Translations under genes and position numbers: made by a program
In this document: positions 1-7,345 of the stretch, piece by piece
Layout: each line of letters begins with the position of its first letter
How positions within the stretch are numbered: the stretch's first letter is position 1
Origin: an uncultured Lachnospiraceae bacterium
Lineage (GTDB): Bacteria > Bacillota > Clostridia > Lachnospirales > Lachnospiraceae
NCBI GenBank assembly: GCA_910577765.1
Contig: CAJTOV010000113.1
Coordinates: forward strand, 1-11,661
Direction of reading: 5' to 3'
DNA length: 11,661 bases
Notes under the pieces: model-generated
Database searches by the model: none
What the model was told of the DNA's origin: nothing
Seen by the model: the letters and a program-made list of their open reading frames with translations, nothing else

Positions 1-87
1 GTGGGGCCTACGGCTAGCTTCGCAGGCGTGCAGATGGTGCGGATAGCGAGTGCTAATTACTCGGGAATTAGTGCAACGATGTACTAG
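1..87 (+). CDS. Possible 3' end of an upstream gene (partial, unrecognised)
   Basis: Frame 1 is open from the window edge to a TAG at 85-87, giving 28 residues that end in SANYSGISATMY. The other two forward frames hit stops within the first 45 bases. I do not recognise the peptide. A terminator-like hairpin series starts 8 bases after the stop, which is where a gene end would be expected, and that is the main support. A run of 28 open codons is not significant by itself, so this could equally be non-coding. Confidence 0.3.
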   Translation: MGPTASFAGVQMVRIASANYSGISATMY

Positions 88-94
88 GTTTCCC

Positions 95-148
95 CATCGG
101 GCGGACGCCCGATGCTTCCTGTCCCTGGTGATTTCCGGGGACAAGAAG
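95..148 (+). other. Two tandem stem-loops in the upstream intergenic region
   Basis: Hairpin 1 pairs CATCGGGC (95-102) with GCCCGATG (107-114) around a GGAC loop, a perfect 8-bp stem. Hairpin 2 follows with no gap: 115-128 pairs with 135-148 in a 14-bp stem with one C/A mismatch and one T-G wobble around a 6-base loop. Neither is followed by a T run. With the terminator hairpin 4 bases further on they make a compact structured stretch, either the 3' UTR of the upstream transcript or a small RNA. I match it to no known riboswitch class. Confidence 0.55.
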
Positions 149-152
149 ATGC

Positions 153-193
153 GTTACTGTTCGCTGGTACCTGGCGAACAGTAACACCTTTTT
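153..193 (+). terminator. Rho-independent terminator built on a 33-nt palindrome
   Basis: GTTACTGTTCGC (153-164) pairs perfectly with GCGAACAGTAAC (174-185), and TTTTT follows at 189-193. It would end transcription from the left before the promoter at 228-255. The same 33-nt element, with an identical first 15 bases, occurs again at 5538-5570. Confidence 0.8.
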
Positions 194-227
194 CCCTTCA
201 TTTCGCAATCTTTAAAAATTATCCCTA

Positions 228-255
228 TTCATTCTGGTAAAATCTGTGATATAAT
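228..255 (+). promoter_or_regulatory. Sigma-A-type promoter with extended -10 for the sugar/glycan operon
   Basis: A perfect TATAAT lies at 250-255, preceded directly by TGA, giving the extended -10 form TGnTATAAT. A weak -35 candidate, TTCATT (228-233), is 16 bases upstream, and the region is AT-rich against a GC-rich background. Predicted transcription starts near 262, leaving a leader of about 45 bases before the ATG at 308. The ribosome binding site GAAAGG (295-300) is 7 bases from that ATG. Confidence 0.7.
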
Positions 256-307
256 CCATTAGAATATACCCGGTTTTCAGAAGTTAAAGAAACAGAAAGG
301 TTCCCTT

Positions 308-1246
308 ATGATCCCATTAAAAGGAAAACGCATCATTATCACCGGTGCCACCGGTTTTATCGGAAGAAATACAGCCGCCCTGCTTCTGGAAGAGGGGGCA
401 CAGATCTACGCCCTGGTCCGGCCGGAATCCCGGCAGAAGTCCCTTCTGCCGGAGCACCCGGCCTTCCACATAGTCCCGGCCTCCATGGCCCAGGCCCGGG
501 AGGCCTTAAAGGATGTGGGACATGGGGATGCATTTCTCCACTTTGCCTGGGGCGGCGTGAACCGGCAGGAGATTGACTCCCCGGCAGTACAGCAGGAGAA
601 TATTGATTCCTCCCTGGCCTGCCTGAACGCGGCCCATGACCTGGGCTGCCAGATATTCATGGACGCCGGGTCACGGGTGGAATACGGCATCACGGAAGAC
701 GGTGTTATGGCCGAATCCATGGAATGCCATCCGGTCAATGCCTACGGAAAGGCCAAGCTGGAATTCTACCGCCAGGCCGGACCATTGTGCCAGGCCTGGG
801 GTATGACCTATTATCACCTGCGGTATTTCAGCGTCTACGGCACAGGGGACCATCCCTGGTCCGTGATCTCCACCCTGGTCCGGGAGCTGCCTCTGGGTCA
901 GACCGTGTCTTTAAGCGCCTGCCGCCACCGGTGGAACTTTATGGACATCCGGGACGCTTCCAGGGCCGTGGCAGAGCTGTACCGCTACAGCGATGGCCAC
1001 AAAGGGGAAAGCCATATTGTCAATGTGGCCAGCCGGGATACCCGGCCCCTGAGGGAATTTGTGGAAGAGATTCACCGGCTCTGCGGAGGCAGGGGAAGCC
1101 TGGAATACGGCACCTTTGTCCAGGCAAAGGAAGGCCCACTTTCCATCTGTCCGCAGACCCGGGTGCTGAGGGAGCTGACGGAAAGCACCTGGGAAGAGCA
1201 GGTGACCTTTGAGGCGGGAATCCGGCGGATGCTGGCCGGCCAGTAA
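308..1246 (+). CDS. SDR-family NAD(P)-dependent nucleotide-sugar epimerase/reductase
   Basis: The 312-residue protein has the extended short-chain dehydrogenase fold. The Rossmann motif GATGFIG is at residues 13-19. A serine in DAGSRVEYG (about 122) and Y146xxxK150 (AYGKAK) are the expected catalytic residues. Length is typical for UDP-, dTDP- or CDP-sugar epimerases, 4,6-dehydratases or 4-ketoreductases. The protein would be cytosolic and would modify a nucleotide-activated sugar used by the glycosyltransferases downstream. The substrate cannot be read from the sequence; a 4-ketoreductase of the CDP-paratose/abequose synthase kind is one possibility. It is the first gene after the promoter and appears to lead a unit running to 5569. 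The start is supported by GAAAGG 7 bases upstream. Confidence 0.85.
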   Translation: MIPLKGKRIIITGATGFIGRNTAALLLEEGAQIYALVRPESRQKSLLPEHPAFHIVPASMAQAREALKDVGHGDAFLHFAWGGVNRQEIDSPAVQQENIDSSLACLNAAHDLGCQIFMDAGSRVEYGITEDGVMAESMECHPVNAYGKAKLEFYRQAGPLCQAWGMTYYHLRYFSVYGTGDHPWSVISTLVRELPLGQTVSLSACRHRWNFMDIRDASRAVAELYRYSDGHKGESHIVNVASRDTRPLREFVEEIHRLCGGRGSLEYGTFVQAKEGPLSICPQTRVLRELTESTWEEQVTFEAGIRRMLAGQ

Positions 1247-1270
1247 GGCGCGGTCCCCAATTACTACTTA

Positions 1271-1292
1271 CGCCGCCGCTGTAAGGGCGGCA
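1271..1292 (+). other. Small GC-rich hairpin between the epimerase and the first glycosyltransferase
   Basis: GCCGCC and GGCGGC can pair around a loop of about 8 bases. There is no T run after it, so it is not a terminator. It may stabilise the mRNA or do nothing. The downstream ribosome binding site GAGG (1297-1300) lies just outside the stem. Confidence 0.35.
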
Positions 1293-1306
1293 GAATGAGG
1301 TTTACT

Positions 1307-2284
1307 ATGAAGAAAATCAGTGTACTGATCCCCTGCTACAACGAGGAGGAAAATGTAGAGGCCATCAGCCAGGCCGTGGTGGAGACTCTGACCCGGGATC
1401 TGCCCCGGTATGATTATGAGCTGGTATTTATTGACAATGACTCCCGGGACAACACCCGGCCGATTCTGCGGCGGCTGTGCCGGGAGAATCCCAGGATCAG
1501 GGCCATTTTCAATGCCCGGAATTTCGGCCAGTTCAATTCCCCCTACTATGGGATGCTGCAGGTCACCGGAGACTGCGTCATCGAGATGGTGGCGGATTTC
1601 CAGGACCCGGTGGACATGATTCCCAAGTACGTGGCTGCCTGGGAGGAGGGCTACAAGATCGTCATCGGTATCAAGACCAGCAGCCGGGAGAATCCGGTTA
1701 TGTACTGGCTGCGCAGCTGTTACTACAAGCTGATCAAGAAGCTGTCGGATGTGGAGCAGATTGAGCATTTCACCGGCTCCGGGCTCTATGACCGGGATTT
1801 CATTGAGGTGCTGCGGAAGCTGGATGATCCCACCCCCTTTCTCAGGGGAATCGTGGCAGAGCTGGGCTATCACCGGAAGGAGATTCCCTACGAGCAGCCC
1901 AAACGCCGTGCAGGCAAGACCCACAACAACTTCTACCGGCTCTACGACGCCGCCATGCTCAGTGTCACCTCCTACACCAAGGTAGGGCTGCGGTTTGCCA
2001 CCTTCCTGGGGGGCTTAAGCTGCGGCATCAGTCTGCTGGTAGCCCTGGTCTACCTGGTGATGAAGCTGATCTGGTGGGACCGGTTTCCGGCAGGCATGGC
2101 CCCTATGCTTATCGGTATGCTGTTTCTGGGGTCTGTGCAGATTTTCTTCATCGGCATGGTGGGAGAGTATATTCTCTCCATCAACCAGCGGGTCATGCGG
2201 CGGCCCCTGGTGATTGAGGAAGAGCGGATCAACTTTGGGGAGGCCGGAACCGGCAGGGAGGCGGAGGGCCCGATATCCGGCTGA
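1307..2284 (+). CDS. Two-TM GT2 glycosyltransferase, polyprenyl-phosphate sugar synthase type (GtrB/ArnC/DPM1-like)
   Basis: The protein opens with MKKISVLIPCYNEEEN, the canonical GT2 start, and has FIDNDSRDNT followed by ADFQDP, the form of the metal-binding acidic motif seen in this subfamily. After the catalytic domain (about 1-225) come two hydrophobic segments at roughly 229-252 and 263-288, then a short basic and acidic tail. This layout matches enzymes that move a sugar from a nucleotide donor to undecaprenyl phosphate on the inner membrane face, for later use outside the cell. I chose the ATG at 1307, giving 325 residues, because TGAGGT ends 5-6 bases upstream and the product then begins like its family. 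An in-frame ATG at 1295 would add MRFT and has weaker spacing. The sugar is unknown. Confidence 0.85.
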   Translation: MKKISVLIPCYNEEENVEAISQAVVETLTRDLPRYDYELVFIDNDSRDNTRPILRRLCRENPRIRAIFNARNFGQFNSPYYGMLQVTGDCVIEMVADFQDPVDMIPKYVAAWEEGYKIVIGIKTSSRENPVMYWLRSCYYKLIKKLSDVEQIEHFTGSGLYDRDFIEVLRKLDDPTPFLRGIVAELGYHRKEIPYEQPKRRAGKTHNNFYRLYDAAMLSVTSYTKVGLRFATFLGGLSCGISLLVALVYLVMKLIWWDRFPAGMAPMLIGMLFLGSVQIFFIGMVGEYILSINQRVMRRPLVIEEERINFGEAGTGREAEGPISG

Positions 2285-2347
2285 TGCAGATAGGGGCAGG
2301 AATCCGGTCCGGCTCCATTATTATTACAGAAAGGGACTGCAGCTCAT

Positions 2348-4543
2348 ATGAAATACAAAATCGACGTGGTACGCATTCGGGAGAATTCCATTACCCTTAA
2401 CGGCTGGGTAGTAGGCCGTACCCCCCAGTCAAAGCCTGCCTTTAAGGTGATCGACGCAAAGCGCCAGCCGGTGAAATTCCGGTATGTATCCACCCGGCGG
2501 GACGATGTAAGCCAGATTTATTATAAGAAGGTATATGACCGGGACTTTGGGTTTGACATCCAGTTTCCCTATGACCGGGGAAAGGACTACTGGCTGTTGA
2601 TCCGCTGCGACAACAAGGTCACCCGGATCAAATTCAACGAAAAGCTTATCGGAAAGCGGGCCAGCGTGGCCCACAGGCGGCTGGAGAAGATCCGGGACCT
2701 GATGAACATGGAGACGGTCCGGGTGGCCTGGGAATTCGGCAGAAAGCACGGGCTGAAAGCCCTGGTTTTAAAGTCCCGCCACAAGCTCCAGGGCCTGGAC
2801 AATGACTATGACTACGGGGAGTGGTACAACCTGACAAAGCCCTCCCCCCAGGAGCTGGAGGCCCAGAAAAAGACCGCATTTCCCGGCGCGCCCCTGCTGT
2901 CCGTGGTGATTCCGGCTTATAAGACTCCGGAGCGGTATCTCAGGGAGATGCTGGACTCCATTCTGGCCCAGACCTACAGCCACTGGGAAGTGTGTGTGGC
3001 CAACGGAAGCCCCAAAGGGGAAGGCCGGACCGTGGAAAAGGTCATGAAGCAGTACGCGGACCGGGACACCCGGTTCCGGTGGAAGAATCTGGGGGACAAT
3101 TTAGGCATTTCCGGCAACACCAACGCGGCTTTGGAAATGGCATCGGGAGATTATATCATCCTGGCGGACCACGACGATACCCTGCCGGAGCATGCCCTGT
3201 ATGAGATAGCCGCCGCCATCCAGGCCCACCCGGAGTGCGACGTGTTCTACTCGGACGAGGACAAGCTGGACATGGACGGAGGGGCCCTGTTTGATCCCCA
3301 TTTTAAGCCGGATTTCAACCCGGATCTGCTGACCAGCGTCAACTATATCTGCCACCTGTTTGTGGTGAAACGGCAGCTTCTGGACAAGGTGGGCGGATTC
3401 CGCCACACCTTTGACGGTGCCCAGGACTATGATTTTATTTTCCGCTGTACGGAGCAGGCCGCCGGTATTTACCATATTCCCAGGGTGCTGTACCACTGGC
3501 GTTGCCACCAGGACTCCACTGCCAGCAACCCGGAAAGCAAGCTCTACGCCTTTGAGGCCGGGGCCAGGGCCATTATGGCCCACTATGAGCGGTGCGGGAT
3601 TCCGGCTGAGAAGGTGGAAAAAGGCGTGGACTACGGCATTTACCACACGGTCTTCCGGCTGGAGCCGGCAGATCCCCTGGTGTCGGTGATCATTCCCAAC
3701 AAGGACCATGTGAAGGACCTGGACCTGTGCATCCGGTCCATTCTGGAACGGGCCACCTACCGGAACCTGGAATTTGTGGTCATAGAGAACAACAGCACCG
3801 AGCCGGAGACATTTGCCTATTATAAACGGATTCAGAAGGAATTCCCCCGGATCCGGGTGGTGACCTGGGAGCGGGAGTTCAACTACTCGGCCATCAACAA
3901 TTTCGGCGCCGGGTACGCCAAAGGGGAATACCTGCTGTTTTTAAACAACGATACGGAGATCATTGCCAAAGGTCTGTTTGAAGAAATGCTGGGGTTCTGC
4001 CAGCGTCCCGACGTGGGGGCGGTGGGGGCCAGGCTTCTGTACCAGGATGACACCATCCAGCACGCCGGAGTGGTGGTAGGCTTCGGCGGCATTGCCGGAC
4101 ACACCTTCATCGGCCTTCATGAGGCGGAGAACAGCTACTTCCACCGGGCCATGTGCGCCCAGGATTACAGCGCCGTCACTGCTGCCTGCATGATGACCAG
4201 GGCGTCGGTGTTCGCCCAGTGCGGCGGCTTCACCCAGGAGCTGGCAGTGGCCTTCAATGATATCGACTACTGTATGAAGGTCCGTTCCCTGGGAAAACTG
4301 GTGGTATACGCGCCCTATGCCACCATGTACCATTACGAGTCCAAGTCACGGGGGCTGGAGGATACCCCGGAGAAGGTGGCCCGGTTCAACCGGGAGATCG
4401 GCATCTTCGCCCGCCGCTGGCCGGATATTCTGAAACAGGGCGACCCCTACTACAACCCCAACCTGACCCTGCGCAAGTCCAATTTCGCACTGCGGGATTT
4501 GCTGAAAGAGAAGATCGGGGAACCCTACAAACTGGAGATATAA
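2348..4543 (+). CDS. Large tandem-domain GT2 glycosyltransferase
   Basis: This 731-residue protein contains two GT-A family 2 domains. The first (about 183-385) has LSVVIPAYKTP, the acidic motif ADHDD (273-277) and the FDGAQDYDF segment near 355-363. The second (about 444-665) has VSVIIPNKDH, LNNDTE (532-537) and the late NDID motif (637-640). Before them, residues 1-100 form a separate strand-rich segment (ITLNGWVVG at 15-23) that looks like a small beta-sandwich, followed by a charged helical stretch. No signal peptide or TM segment is seen, so it probably works on the cytosolic face on lipid-linked glycan. Two active sites could add two sugars in turn; which sugars is unknown. AAAGGGA (2330-2336) is the likely ribosome binding site, rather far at 11 bases. 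The stop is followed 12 bases later by the next gene. Confidence 0.85.
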   Translation: MKYKIDVVRIRENSITLNGWVVGRTPQSKPAFKVIDAKRQPVKFRYVSTRRDDVSQIYYKKVYDRDFGFDIQFPYDRGKDYWLLIRCDNKVTRIKFNEKLIGKRASVAHRRLEKIRDLMNMETVRVAWEFGRKHGLKALVLKSRHKLQGLDNDYDYGEWYNLTKPSPQELEAQKKTAFPGAPLLSVVIPAYKTPERYLREMLDSILAQTYSHWEVCVANGSPKGEGRTVEKVMKQYADRDTRFRWKNLGDNLGISGNTNAALEMASGDYIILADHDDTLPEHALYEIAAAIQAHPECDVFYSDEDKLDMDGGALFDPHFKPDFNPDLLTSVNYICHLFVVKRQLLDKVGGFRHTFDGAQDYDFIFRCTEQAAGIYHIPRVLYHWRCHQDSTASNPESKLYAFEAGARAIMAHYERCGIPAEKVEKGVDYGIYHTVFRLEPADPLVSVIIPNKDHVKDLDLCIRSILERATYRNLEFVVIENNSTEPETFAYYKRIQKEFPRIRVVTWEREFNYSAINNFGAGYAKGEYLLFLNNDTEIIAKGLFEEMLGFCQRPDVGAVGARLLYQDDTIQHAGVVVGFGGIAGHTFIGLHEAENSYFHRAMCAQDYSAVTAACMMTRASVFAQCGGFTQELAVAFNDIDYCMKVRSLGKLVVYAPYATMYHYESKSRGLEDTPEKVARFNREIGIFARRWPDILKQGDPYYNPNLTLRKSNFALRDLLKEKIGEPYKLEI

Positions 4544-4555
4544 GGTGATTCCAAT

Positions 4556-5569
4556 ATGAAAAAAATAACCATCATCATCCCCAATTACAACGGTGTCCGC
4601 TTCTTAGGGCCCTGCCTGGCCGCCCTAAAGCGCCAGACCTGCCAGGATTTCCAGATTCTGGTGGTGGACAACGGCTCCACCGACCAAAGCCGGCAGTGGC
4701 TTAAGGAGCACCAGGTACCGGCCATCCTTCTGCCGGAGAACACAGGCTTTTCCGGCGCCGTCAATGCAGGCATCCGCAGGGCGGATACCCCCTATGTGAT
4801 CCTGCTGAATAATGACACGGAGGCGGAGCCGGACTATGTAAAGGAACTTCTGGGGGCCATGGAACGTTCCCCACGGATCTTTTCCGTAAGCCCCAAGATG
4901 ATCCAGCTTCACAACCCGGCCCTGATGGATGACGCCGGAGACATGTACAGCCTTATGGGATGGGCTTACCAGCGGGGGGTAGGCCAGGAAGCCGGCCGCT
5001 ACAGCCGCCCCTGCCATATCTTCTCCGCCTGCGCCGGGGCAGCCATTTACCGCCGGGCCCTTTTCCAGGAAATCGGCCTTTTTGACGAGATGCATTTTGC
5101 CTACCTGGAGGACATAGACGTAGGCTACCGGGCCAAGATCGCAGGCTACTACAACCGCTACTGCCCCCAGGCCGTAGTCCGTCATGTAGGAAGCGGCACC
5201 AGCGGCTCCCGCTACAACTCTTTCAAGGTCCGCCTGGCCGCCCGCAACAGCATCTACTTAAACTATAAAAACATGCCCTTCCCCCAGCTTGCAGCCAACA
5301 GCCTTCCCATCCTTCTGGGCATGGCAGGAAAATACCTTTACTTCCGCAAAATCGGCTTTGCCCGGGATTACCTGGCCGGCCTCTGGGAAGGCATCACCAC
5401 TGCCCGCAGGACAAAAAAGGTACCCTACAAGCCGGAGAACCTGGTCAATTATTTGGCCATTGAATGGGAACTGATCTACGGAGCCGCCCTGTATATATAC
5501 GAATTCACCAGACGGCAGATTAAAAAATACGATTCCAGTTACTGTTCGCTGGGTACCAGTGAGAAGTAA
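4556..5569 (+). CDS. GT2 glycosyltransferase, rhamnosyltransferase (WbbL)-like
   Basis: The 337-residue protein has a complete single GT-A domain: ITIIIPNYNG (4-13), VVDNGSTDQS (36-45), ENTGFSGAVNAG (61-72), metal-binding NNDTE (85-89) and the catalytic-base region LEDIDVGYR (184-192). A C-terminal half with amphipathic or hydrophobic stretches (about 241-262) follows, as in rhamnosyltransferases that act on membrane-bound acceptors. Its ribosome binding site AAGGTGA overlaps the previous stop, so the two GT genes are probably translationally linked. The final residues SYCSLGTSEK and the stop codon are encoded inside a 33-nt palindromic repeat (5538-5570), so the last ten or so residues are probably an add-on from that repeat and not conserved. 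The donor sugar is inferred, not shown. Confidence 0.85.
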   Translation: MKKITIIIPNYNGVRFLGPCLAALKRQTCQDFQILVVDNGSTDQSRQWLKEHQVPAILLPENTGFSGAVNAGIRRADTPYVILLNNDTEAEPDYVKELLGAMERSPRIFSVSPKMIQLHNPALMDDAGDMYSLMGWAYQRGVGQEAGRYSRPCHIFSACAGAAIYRRALFQEIGLFDEMHFAYLEDIDVGYRAKIAGYYNRYCPQAVVRHVGSGTSGSRYNSFKVRLAARNSIYLNYKNMPFPQLAANSLPILLGMAGKYLYFRKIGFARDYLAGLWEGITTARRTKKVPYKPENLVNYLAIEWELIYGAALYIYEFTRRQIKKYDSSYCSLGTSEK

Positions 5570-5570
5570 C
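5538..5570 (+). repeat. Second copy of the 33-nt palindrome, overlapping a gene end
   Basis: The first 15 bases, GTTACTGTTCGCTGG, are identical to 153-167, and both copies are 33 nt long and end in AGTAAC. Here the right arm differs, so the stem is GTTACT...AGTAAC with one mismatch and wobbles, closed by an inner CTGG/CCAG. No T run follows, so it is a poor terminator. It supplies the stop codon TAA (5567-5569) of the glycosyltransferase. Two copies in 11.7 kb suggest a dispersed REP-like family. Confidence 0.65.
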
Positions 5571-5604
5571 GATTCCCATTTCTGACACAATATTTAAGAA
5601 AAAA

Positions 5605-5637
5605 TTTATAGTACATTGAAATATTTTCGTGTATAAT
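5605..5637 (+). promoter_or_regulatory. Probable promoter for the sugar transferase/LCP unit
   Basis: A perfect TATAAT at 5632-5637 sits in a sharply AT-rich patch (5580-5637) within GC-rich DNA. No good -35 lies at 16-18 bases: TTGAAA at 5616-5621 is only 10 bases away and TTTATA at 5605-5610 is 21 away. It may depend on an activator. Transcription would begin near 5644 and give a leader of about 175 bases. Confidence 0.5.
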
Positions 5638-5644
5638 CGTTACC

Positions 5645-5805
5645 ATCGGACTGGGGAACCCTATCCCCGGCCCCTTTCCGTGCCTTCTGCCGGTCCTTCC
5701 GGCACCCGGCACCCTGCAAAGACTTGTCTGAAATCCGCGGCTGCCTCTGACAGGCAGCCGCCAAAAAGCAAGGTAAAATAACCGTTCGGGTCCCTTCGGA
5801 CGGTT
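5645..5805 (+). promoter_or_regulatory. Structured 5' leader of the sugar transferase gene
   Basis: Four stem-loops can be drawn. GGGGA (5653-5657) pairs with TCCCC (5664-5668). GTGCC/GGCAC (5680-5684, 5708-5712) encloses GCCGG/CCGGC (5689-5693, 5699-5703). GCGGCTGCCT (5737-5746) pairs perfectly with AGGCAGCCGC (5752-5761) around CTGAC. AACCGTTCG (5780-5788) pairs with CGGACGGTT (5797-5805) with one wobble. None has a following T run. The last ends 3 bases before the likely ribosome binding site AGGTGA (5808-5813). It fits no riboswitch class I can name. Leader RNAs that recruit antitermination factors are known upstream of long polysaccharide operons, so such a role is possible but unproven. 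Confidence 0.45.
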
Positions 5806-5819
5806 CCAGGTGAAACACT

Positions 5820-7235
5820 ATGATTAAAGATAACCAGAAGCGGCTCAACCGGCTTCACGTGGTCATTGATGCACTGGTGATCGCGGCGGCCTATACTCTG
5901 AGCTGGTTTGTGTTTATCGGAAGCCACTGGTTCCTTTCGGGCAGGGAAGCGCTTCCGCCGCAGATTTATCTGGGTGCACTGGCAGTGATCATCCCGGTGT
6001 ATCTTTTGCTGTATACCTGTTTCCATCTGTTCACCCCCAAGCGGGTGCAGGGACGCAGGCAGGAGCTGGCCAATATCTGCAAGGCCAACCTGATCGGCCT
6101 GCTTCTGTTTGGTCTGTTTCTTTACCTGATGCGGAAGGACCCCTATCTGCGGCATTTTTCATCCCGTGTGGTAGGCAGCTTTTTTGTGACCAATATTGTC
6201 CTGGAGACCCTGGAGCGCAACATTATCCGTATGGCACTCCGGTCCATGCGGTCCAAGGGTTACAACCAGAAGCATGTGCTGCTGATCGGCTACAGCCGCG
6301 CGGCGGAAAGCTACATTGACCGGGTCAGGGCCAACCCGGAATGGGGCTACCAGATCCGGGGGATTCTGGACGACCACAAGCCCTGGGCCGAGGATTATAA
6401 GGGCATCCGGGTCATCGGCAAAACCTCGGACCTGGAAGAGATTCTGTCCTTAAACGTGCTGGACGAGATCGCCATTACCTTAAGCATCCGGGAATACAGC
6501 GGCCTGGAAGCCATTGTGGCCGCCTGCGAGAAGTCCGGCGTGCATACAAAGTTTATTCCGGACTATAATAATTTTATACCTACAAGACCATATACAGAGG
6601 ACTTACAGGGGCTTCCGGTAATCAATATCCGCCATGTCCCCTTAAATGATCTGCTGAATGCCACCATGAAGCGGGTACTGGATATTTTCGGCGCCCTGGT
6701 GGCCCTGGCGCTGTTTTCGCCGGTGATGCTGGCGGCCGCCCTGGTGATCAAGGCCACCTCACCGGGACCGCTGATTTTCAGCCAGGAGCGGGTAGGGCTT
6801 CACAACCGGCCGTTTAAGATGTATAAGTTCCGTTCCATGGAAGTCCAGGCCCCGGACAAGGAGAAGGTCCAGTGGACCACCCCCCGGGACCCCCGGGTGA
6901 CGCCGGTGGGGAAGATTATCCGCAGGACCAGCATCGACGAGATGCCCCAGCTTTTTAATGTGCTGGTAGGTGACATGAGTCTGGTAGGGCCAAGGCCTGA
7001 GCGGCCCCTGTTTGTGGAACGGTTCAAGGAGGAGATTCCCCGCTATATGATCAAGCACCAGGTCCGTCCCGGCATGACCGGCTGGGCCCAGGTCAACGGC
7101 TACCGGGGGGACACTTCCATTACCAAACGGATTGAACACGATTTGTATTACATTGAGAACTGGACCCTGGGACTGGATTTTAAAATCCTGTTTCTCACAT
7201 TTTTCAAAGGGTTTATTAATAAAAATGCATATTAG
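5820..7235 (+). CDS. Initiating undecaprenyl-phosphate sugar-1-phosphate transferase (WbaP/WcaJ type)
   Basis: The 471-residue protein has the full polyprenol-phosphate hexose-1-phosphate transferase layout. Four N-terminal TM segments lie at roughly 13-34, 50-70, 90-104 and 115-133. A cytosolic Rossmann-like domain (about 150-265, with LLIGYSRAAE at 154-163) follows. A hydrophobic hairpin (287-312) then leads into the bacterial sugar-transferase domain, with FKMYKFRSM (332-340), the catalytic Asp-Glu in SIDEMPQLFN (371-380), GDMSLVGPRP (384-393) and RPGMTGWAQVNG (416-427). It loads the first sugar phosphate onto undecaprenyl phosphate, starting each repeat unit at the inner membrane face. 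The sugar (glucose, galactose or other) cannot be told. AGGTGA lies 6 bases before the ATG. Its promoter and long leader suggest separate control from the GT genes upstream. Confidence 0.93.
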   Translation: MIKDNQKRLNRLHVVIDALVIAAAYTLSWFVFIGSHWFLSGREALPPQIYLGALAVIIPVYLLLYTCFHLFTPKRVQGRRQELANICKANLIGLLLFGLFLYLMRKDPYLRHFSSRVVGSFFVTNIVLETLERNIIRMALRSMRSKGYNQKHVLLIGYSRAAESYIDRVRANPEWGYQIRGILDDHKPWAEDYKGIRVIGKTSDLEEILSLNVLDEIAITLSIREYSGLEAIVAACEKSGVHTKFIPDYNNFIPTRPYTEDLQGLPVINIRHVPLNDLLNATMKRVLDIFGALVALALFSPVMLAAALVIKATSPGPLIFSQERVGLHNRPFKMYKFRSMEVQAPDKEKVQWTTPRDPRVTPVGKIIRRTSIDEMPQLFNVLVGDMSLVGPRPERPLFVERFKEEIPRYMIKHQVRPGMTGWAQVNGYRGDTSITKRIEHDLYYIENWTLGLDFKILFLTFFKGFINKNAY

Positions 7236-7260
7236 CCCGGAAAATCCGCAGGTGCCGGGA

Positions 7261-7295
7261 CCCGGGGAAGGCCGCAGTTACCGGCCATTCCCGGG
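7261..7295 (+). other. Strong GC-rich hairpin between sugar transferase and LCP gene
   Basis: CCCGGGGAAGGCCG (7261-7274) pairs with CGGCCATTCCCGGG (7282-7295) around a 7-base loop, with one mismatch and one wobble. There is no T run, so it should not terminate. It may act as an mRNA processing or stability element that sets different levels of the two genes. The LCP ribosome binding site (7335-7339) is 40 bases downstream, and I see no convincing promoter in the 110-base gap. Confidence 0.5.
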
Positions 7296-7345
7296 CCGGT
7301 GCAGGAGCCGGGCCGTAGCGGTATGTGTAAAGACGAGGTAGACAC

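Noticed and set aside
5616..5637. TTGAAA and TATAAT as a standard promoter pair
   Set aside because: The spacing is only 10 bases, too short for sigma-A. I kept the -10 but not this -35.
5777..5805. T-box or other named riboswitch in the sugar transferase leader
   Set aside because: The segment around GGGTCCC faintly recalls T-box sequence, but the conserved T-box core and a terminator are missing, and the gene is not an amino-acid gene. I also saw no c-di-GMP riboswitch core.
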